Assembly: GCA_028698695.1 (NCBI GenBank)
Contig: JAQVWB010000072.1
Coordinates: 1 to 9,077, forward strand
Source: Syntrophomonadaceae bacterium
GTDB taxonomy: Bacteria > Bacillota > Syntrophomonadia > Syntrophomonadales > Syntrophomonadaceae
Reading direction: 5' to 3'
Length of the DNA stretch: 9,077 nt
Every line of letters begins with the position of its first letter. Positions within the stretch are counted from its first letter, which is position 1. Below, in pieces: positions 6,301-9,077 of the stretch. The notes under the pieces are model-generated. The model was given only the letters and a program-made list of their open reading frames with translations, searched no databases and was not told the DNA's origin. The translations under genes and the position numbers were made by a program.

Positions 6301-6994
6301 TATCCCATATTTCTCCCTCTATTATGGCCGTTTTTAAGCCTTCCTGCAGTTCGGAGACCGGCATTATCTGACAAGATAATAAACCTTCATCCTCCGCATT
6401 TTCCATTTTACCTTTACGGAAGGAAAGTTTCTTTTTAGAGGTTTCATCAGGAATGTTCAATAGTTCCACTTCCTGACGTTCAATGAAGCGCGGAGCGTCG
6501 CGTTGCTCATTAGTATCGTAAGCTGTCAAAGCCCTTACCAATACTCTCAGTCGATATTCCTGCCAAAACCATGCAGCTAATTTGTTACACACTTCATTAT
6601 TTATGATCTGCTGATAGTGTTCTTCCTGACAGGGACAGAAATCTACCCCGTGACTTAGTATTTTAATTGGTATTTGTTCAAATAATTTATCATTATTAAA
6701 CAAAGAGGATGATAATTCATCCTTCCTGCTGTCCATTATTTTTTTAATTGATTTTTCCGGATTTTTTAACCTGGTGAATATTTCCAGATGATTAAGTGAG
6801 GGTATGCTGCTTAACAATTGACTGGCAGTGGAATCAACTACTTGAGCAGGTATGGGCTGGGATACGCCAACCCTCATACACCAGCGACGTATGGTTCGAT
6901 TTACCTGCAGATTTTCAATTGATGAGTCTTCCCAGTGACAGGCAATATTGGCCGGTAGATGTTCCTGAATAAAATGATAAAAATTACGGTTCAT
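3356..6994 (-). CDS. polC: DNA polymerase III PolC, lacking the internal proofreading exonuclease
   Basis: Replicative DNA polymerase of Gram-positive bacteria, 1212 residues. Order of parts: N-terminal domain (~1-200); OB fold (~205-298); PHP domain (~312-520, H316, H318, D349-H350, E375, H389, C439, D513, H515); polymerase core with GSRGSVGSSLVAFLTGITEV; a four-Cys zinc site (C686, C689, C711, C714); catalytic aspartates D740 and D742 in PDIDLNFSGEYQ and D865 in KLDILGHDDP; the conserved GIPEFGTRFVRQMLE and YMFPKAHAVAY; and a C-terminal clamp-binding-like QINLF. B. subtilis PolC is about 1440 residues with a DnaQ-like exonuclease inside PHP. Here VIYGVEAYLVE runs within about five residues into RPYHIILLAQ, so that domain is absent and no D-x-E-T-T-G motif occurs anywhere. 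The frame is intact, so this is not decay. ATG at 6992-6994; GGAGG at 7003-7007, 8 nt away. mgtC ends 22 bp upstream. Confidence 0.97.
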   Translation of the reverse strand: MNRNFYHFIQEHLPANIACHWEDSSIENLQVNRTIRRWCMRVGVSQPIPAQVVDSTASQLLSSIPSLNHLEIFTRLKNPEKSIKKIMDSRKDELSSSLFNNDKLFEQIPIKILSHGVDFCPCQEEHYQQIINNEVCNKLAAWFWQEYRLRVLVRALTAYDTNEQRDAPRFIERQEVELLNIPDETSKKKLSFRKGKMENAEDEGLLSCQIMPVSELQEGLKTAIIEGEIWDKSVAVLKDGRQVFIYYVTDYIDTIVVKQFADSDEQGLEIGEWIKIKGSVRFDSYVREPVLFMESCLKVPKPLRQDNSEEKRIELHAHTKMSSMEGLTEVEALIKRAAEWGHAAIAITDHGCVQAFPFAHDFAKKHKIKVIYGVEAYLVESDRKERPYHIILLAQNQIGLRNLYQLISNSYLRNFYRHPKITRKELQQLREGIIIGSACEAGELYSKLIKGESNEVLEQVAGFYDYLELQPVGNNEFLIREGKADNLESIQQLNKRIYELGKKLNKLVVATGDVHFLDPEHKIFRQIIQAGQGYDDVDVQAPLFFRTTEEMLSEFSYLGTIEAEEVVIKNPAIINARVESLQPVPEGFYPPRIDGAAEEIIALSWETAKKLYGNNLPDIVHQRVERELHSITHHGFSVLYLIAHKLVKKSNEDGYPVGSRGSVGSSLVAFLTGITEVNPLPPHWRCPACGNSIYVEDGSVGCGADLHEQQCSKCEIPMLKDGFDIPFETFLGFEGDKVPDIDLNFSGEYQSRAHAYVEELFGRENVYRAGTISTIAEKTAYGFVKKFAEARAEGTKNSEINRRVKGITGVRRTTGQHPGGLIVLPHDRNIMEFTPLQYPADKKESGVITTHFEYHAIGDQLVKLDILGHDDPTVIKELEDLTGIKANTISLSDAKTMQIFSGLEPLGVTAEQIASSVGTYGIPEFGTRFVRQMLEATRPTTFSELVRISGLSHGTDVWSNNAQNIIAGEIATLGEVICTRDDIMLNMINHGADKKFAFKIMENVRKGKGLKPDEVEIMKQQSVPDWYINSCQKIKYMFPKAHAVAYVTMAFRIAYFKVNYPLAFYASFFSIRAEDFDAATILKGYDAVRNRIKEIERQGFEASPKDRKLIPILELAMEMYARGFEFYPVDIYRSQADKFLLEKEGLLIPFSSLPSVGSSAAQGIITARNESDFISVEDFQQRTHLNKTAMEILRQYNCFESLPDSTQINLFG

Positions 6995-7016
6995 GGTTTA
7001 TTCCTCCACCAGCATA

Positions 7017-7679
7017 TCAGTTCAATCTTTGAATATTTTTTAAACCTTGTACCTCGGACAATTCTTCAATTATTTCAGAAATTGAAATATGGGCAGGCAA
7101 ATGAAGTAAAAGCTCAACTTCCAGGTCTTCATCCTCCAGACGGGTGAGTTGAATGTTCTTGATTAATACTCCCATATTACCCAGAATGCTTCCAATAACT
7201 CCGACCTGTCCGGGCCGGTCTTCTACAACCATAATCAACCCTTTATAAACCCTCATACCGGTAAACCGTTCTTCAAACTCGATGAAATAAATAAGAATAA
7301 AGAGAATAAGAATCGTGGTAACAATTGCTGGAATATACAGTCCGGCACCAACTGCCAAACCAATACAGGCAACCACCCATAAACCGGCTGCAGTAGTCAG
7401 ACCCCTTACCGTAGCACCTTCACGCATAATTGTCCCTGCACCCAGAAAACCTATACCACTGATTACCTGAGCAGCAATTCGTCCCGGATCAGCATTTACT
7501 GTCTGATAATACTGGAAATACATATCCAACGATACTATCATGGCCAGGGCTGAACCTACTGTAACCAATGTATAGGTGCGCAGACCGGCTGGTCGATTGA
7601 GGCTCTCTCTTTCTAAACCGATTAACCCCCCCAGAATACCTGCCAATGCCAGTTTGAAGATTATTTCATATACCGACAC
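7017..7679 (-). CDS. MgtC/SapB family inner-membrane protein with C-terminal ACT-like domain
   Basis: A 220-residue membrane protein of the MgtC/SapB (YhiD) family. Hydrophobic segments lie at about 5-22, 36-58, 70-84, 94-113 and 115-134. Family motifs are present: GLERE (21-25), GLRTYTLV (32-39), DPGRIAAQVISGIGFLGAGT (64-83), and VRGLTTAAGLWVVACIGLAV (91-110). Residues ~145-220 form a soluble alpha/beta domain of ACT type, as in Salmonella MgtC. MgtC of intracellular pathogens supports growth at low magnesium and affects the F-type ATPase; environmental homologues are mostly uncharacterised, so I give no gene symbol. The start is a GTG at 7677-7679 with a weak GGATGTG site, 24 bp after the proS stop. 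Its place between proS and polC is unusual and suggests insertion into a conserved operon without breaking spacing. No magnesium riboswitch is possible in so short a gap. Confidence 0.88.
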   Translation of the reverse strand: MSVYEIIFKLALAGILGGLIGLERESLNRPAGLRTYTLVTVGSALAMIVSLDMYFQYYQTVNADPGRIAAQVISGIGFLGAGTIMREGATVRGLTTAAGLWVVACIGLAVGAGLYIPAIVTTILILFILIYFIEFEERFTGMRVYKGLIMVVEDRPGQVGVIGSILGNMGVLIKNIQLTRLEDEDLEVELLLHLPAHISISEIIEELSEVQGLKNIQRLN

Positions 7680-7703
7680 TTATTTCACATCCAACCCAAA
7701 TTT

Positions 7704-9077
7704 TTATGCACGGATGATAGTTAAAATAGAACTGACTATCTGGTCAATATTTACTCTATTTACTTCATCATCCCATCTTTTCTTCACCTCTACCTGATTA
7801 TCCTGCAATGCTTTTGGACCAATTGTAATACGAACAGGAATTCCAATAAGATCGGCATCCTTAAATTTTACTCCGGCACGTTCGTCACGGTCGTCAAGTA
7901 ATACTTCAATTCCCTCGGCTTGGAGTTCAGTATAAATTTGCTCTGCTGCTTTCATCTGGTCTTCTTTATTTGCATTAACCGGTACTACAATAACTTGAAA
8001 AGGAGCAATGGGCATAGGCCATATGATCCCATTGTCATCATTTTTTTGTTCGACTGCCGCCGCCATGGTCCTGGATACGCCTATACCATAGCATCCCATT
8101 ACCATTGGCTGTTCCTGTCCGTTTTGATCAAGGAAGGTTGCACCCATGGCTGACGAGTATTTGGTACCCAGCTTAAAAATATGTCCCACTTCAATCCCGC
8201 GTACCATTTCCAGTTTGTTTTTACATACCGGACAGGCATCACCAGCTACCGCATTACGTAGATCAGCCTCCAACCGGGGTTTAAAATCACGACCGGGATT
8301 AACATTAATGTAATGAAAGTCATCTTCATTGGCACCACAGATGAAATTTCTCAAATTAGCTATTTCCAAATCTGCATAAATATCAACCGGCATTCCTACC
8401 GGTCCCAGTGACCCAAAACTGGCACCACATACTTCTCTCACCGTATTTTCGTCAGCCATATATAAATTGTTGCATCCCAAGATATTTTTCAGCTTGATTT
8501 CATTTAATTCACGATCTCCCCTTACCAATACGGCAACGAGTTTATCATCAGCCATATACATAAGGGTCTTGGCCTGTTGTGAAGGAACTATTCCGGCAAA
8601 TTGCACCATATCCTGAATAGTTCTTTGCCCGGGAGTATTAATCTTTTCCAGGGGAAGCATATCCCCCATCATTGGTTCAGAAGTTAACATACAGGCAGCC
8701 TTTTCTACATTAGCAGCATAGTCACAGTGAGTGCAATAGACTATTTCTGATTCTCCTGTATCAGCTAAAACCATAAACTCATGGCTTTCGTTGCCACCAA
8801 TAGCTCCACTGTCAGCTTCAACCACACGATAATTAAGATTTAAACGCTGAAAGATACGGTTATATGCTTCATACATTTTGCGATAAGATACTTCCAGAGC
8901 CTCATTATCAACATCAAATGAGTATAAATCTTTCATAATAAACTCCCGACCACGCATTAAGCCAAATCGGGGGCGAATTTCATCCCGATATTTGTTTTGA
9001 ATTTGATATAGCAACAGGGGCATATTCCGGTAGGAATGAACATCTCCGTCAACCAGGGCAGTAATTATCTCCTCATG
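7704..9077 (-). CDS. proS: Prolyl-tRNA synthetase, N-terminus cut off by the window edge
   Basis: ProS charges tRNA-Pro with proline. The visible 457 residues start HEEIITALVDGDVHSYRN and continue to a TAA at 7704-7706. About 110 N-terminal residues, including class II motif 1, lie outside; the ATG at 9021-9023 is internal and not the start. Class II motif 2 is RDEIRPRFGLMRGREFIMKD (partial residues 31-50) and motif 3 is GCYGIGVSRTMAAAVEQ (328-344). Between them is the YbaK-type editing domain (~145-265) that clears mischarged Ala-tRNA-Pro, with VLVRGDRELNEIKL and the conserved GSLGPVG. The C-terminal anticodon-binding domain starts at ~360 (QVIVVPVN, then DDRDERAGVKFKDADLIGIP). This is the bacterial long-form enzyme. 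The location upstream of polC matches Bacillus, where proS directly precedes polC. Confidence 0.96.
   Translation of the reverse strand, partial: HEEIITALVDGDVHSYRNMPLLLYQIQNKYRDEIRPRFGLMRGREFIMKDLYSFDVDNEALEVSYRKMYEAYNRIFQRLNLNYRVVEADSGAIGGNESHEFMVLADTGESEIVYCTHCDYAANVEKAACMLTSEPMMGDMLPLEKINTPGQRTIQDMVQFAGIVPSQQAKTLMYMADDKLVAVLVRGDRELNEIKLKNILGCNNLYMADENTVREVCGASFGSLGPVGMPVDIYADLEIANLRNFICGANEDDFHYINVNPGRDFKPRLEADLRNAVAGDACPVCKNKLEMVRGIEVGHIFKLGTKYSSAMGATFLDQNGQEQPMVMGCYGIGVSRTMAAAVEQKNDDNGIIWPMPIAPFQVIVVPVNANKEDQMKAAEQIYTELQAEGIEVLLDDRDERAGVKFKDADLIGIPVRITIGPKALQDNQVEVKKRWDDEVNRVNIDQIVSSILTIIRA

Overview
The window looks like a chromosomal housekeeping region of a low-to-moderate GC Gram-positive bacterium. 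It carries a PolC-type replicative polymerase, a NusA without the C-terminal repeats of the E. coli protein, and the gene order proS / polC / rimP / nusA / ylxR / ylxQ / infB, which is the arrangement known from Bacillus and Clostridia. A syntrophic, Syntrophomonas-like member of Clostridia is my guess, with low confidence. Every supported gene lies on the minus strand, so transcription runs from high to low coordinates.

Upstream block (9077 to 3356): proS (cut at its 5' end by the window edge), a membrane protein of the MgtC/SapB family, and polC. They are packed with 22-24 bp gaps and probably co-transcribed. MgtC is the accessory element here, since proS and polC are direct neighbours in Bacillus. 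PolC has 1212 residues against about 1440 for B. subtilis PolC. The missing part is the DnaQ-like 3'-5' proofreading exonuclease that normally interrupts the PHP domain. The PHP halves are directly joined, and the PHP metal ligands look nearly complete.

Gap between polC and rimP (3355 to 2925): this holds what I read as the scar of a lost blaI-blaR1 pair. It keeps the last ~33 codons of a BlaI/MecI-like repressor, the 4-bp ATGA overlap with its own strong ribosome binding site, and the first ~11 codons of a BlaR1/M56-like protein, then stops. Downstream come two overlapping candidate sigma-A promoters and a leader of about 100 nt with a strong intrinsic-terminator hairpin ahead of rimP.

Downstream block (2924 to 1): rimP, nusA, ylxR (rnpM), ylxQ (L7Ae family) and the first 256 codons of infB. 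The genes overlap or sit within 18 bp of each other, and several ribosome binding sites lie inside the preceding gene. Together they cover 30S maturation (RimP), transcription elongation and termination (NusA), RNA-binding accessory proteins (YlxR, YlxQ) and translation initiation (IF-2). The infB fragment ends in 14 perfect-length 21-bp tandem repeats encoding Q-Q-G-Q-(A/P/D)-R-P. The six repeats nearest the window edge are almost identical in DNA, which suggests recent expansion.

I see no RNA genes, CRISPR arrays, insertion sequences or phage genes. The points most worth a second look are the exonuclease-less PolC, the blaI/blaR1 relic, the rimP leader hairpin and the infB repeat array.
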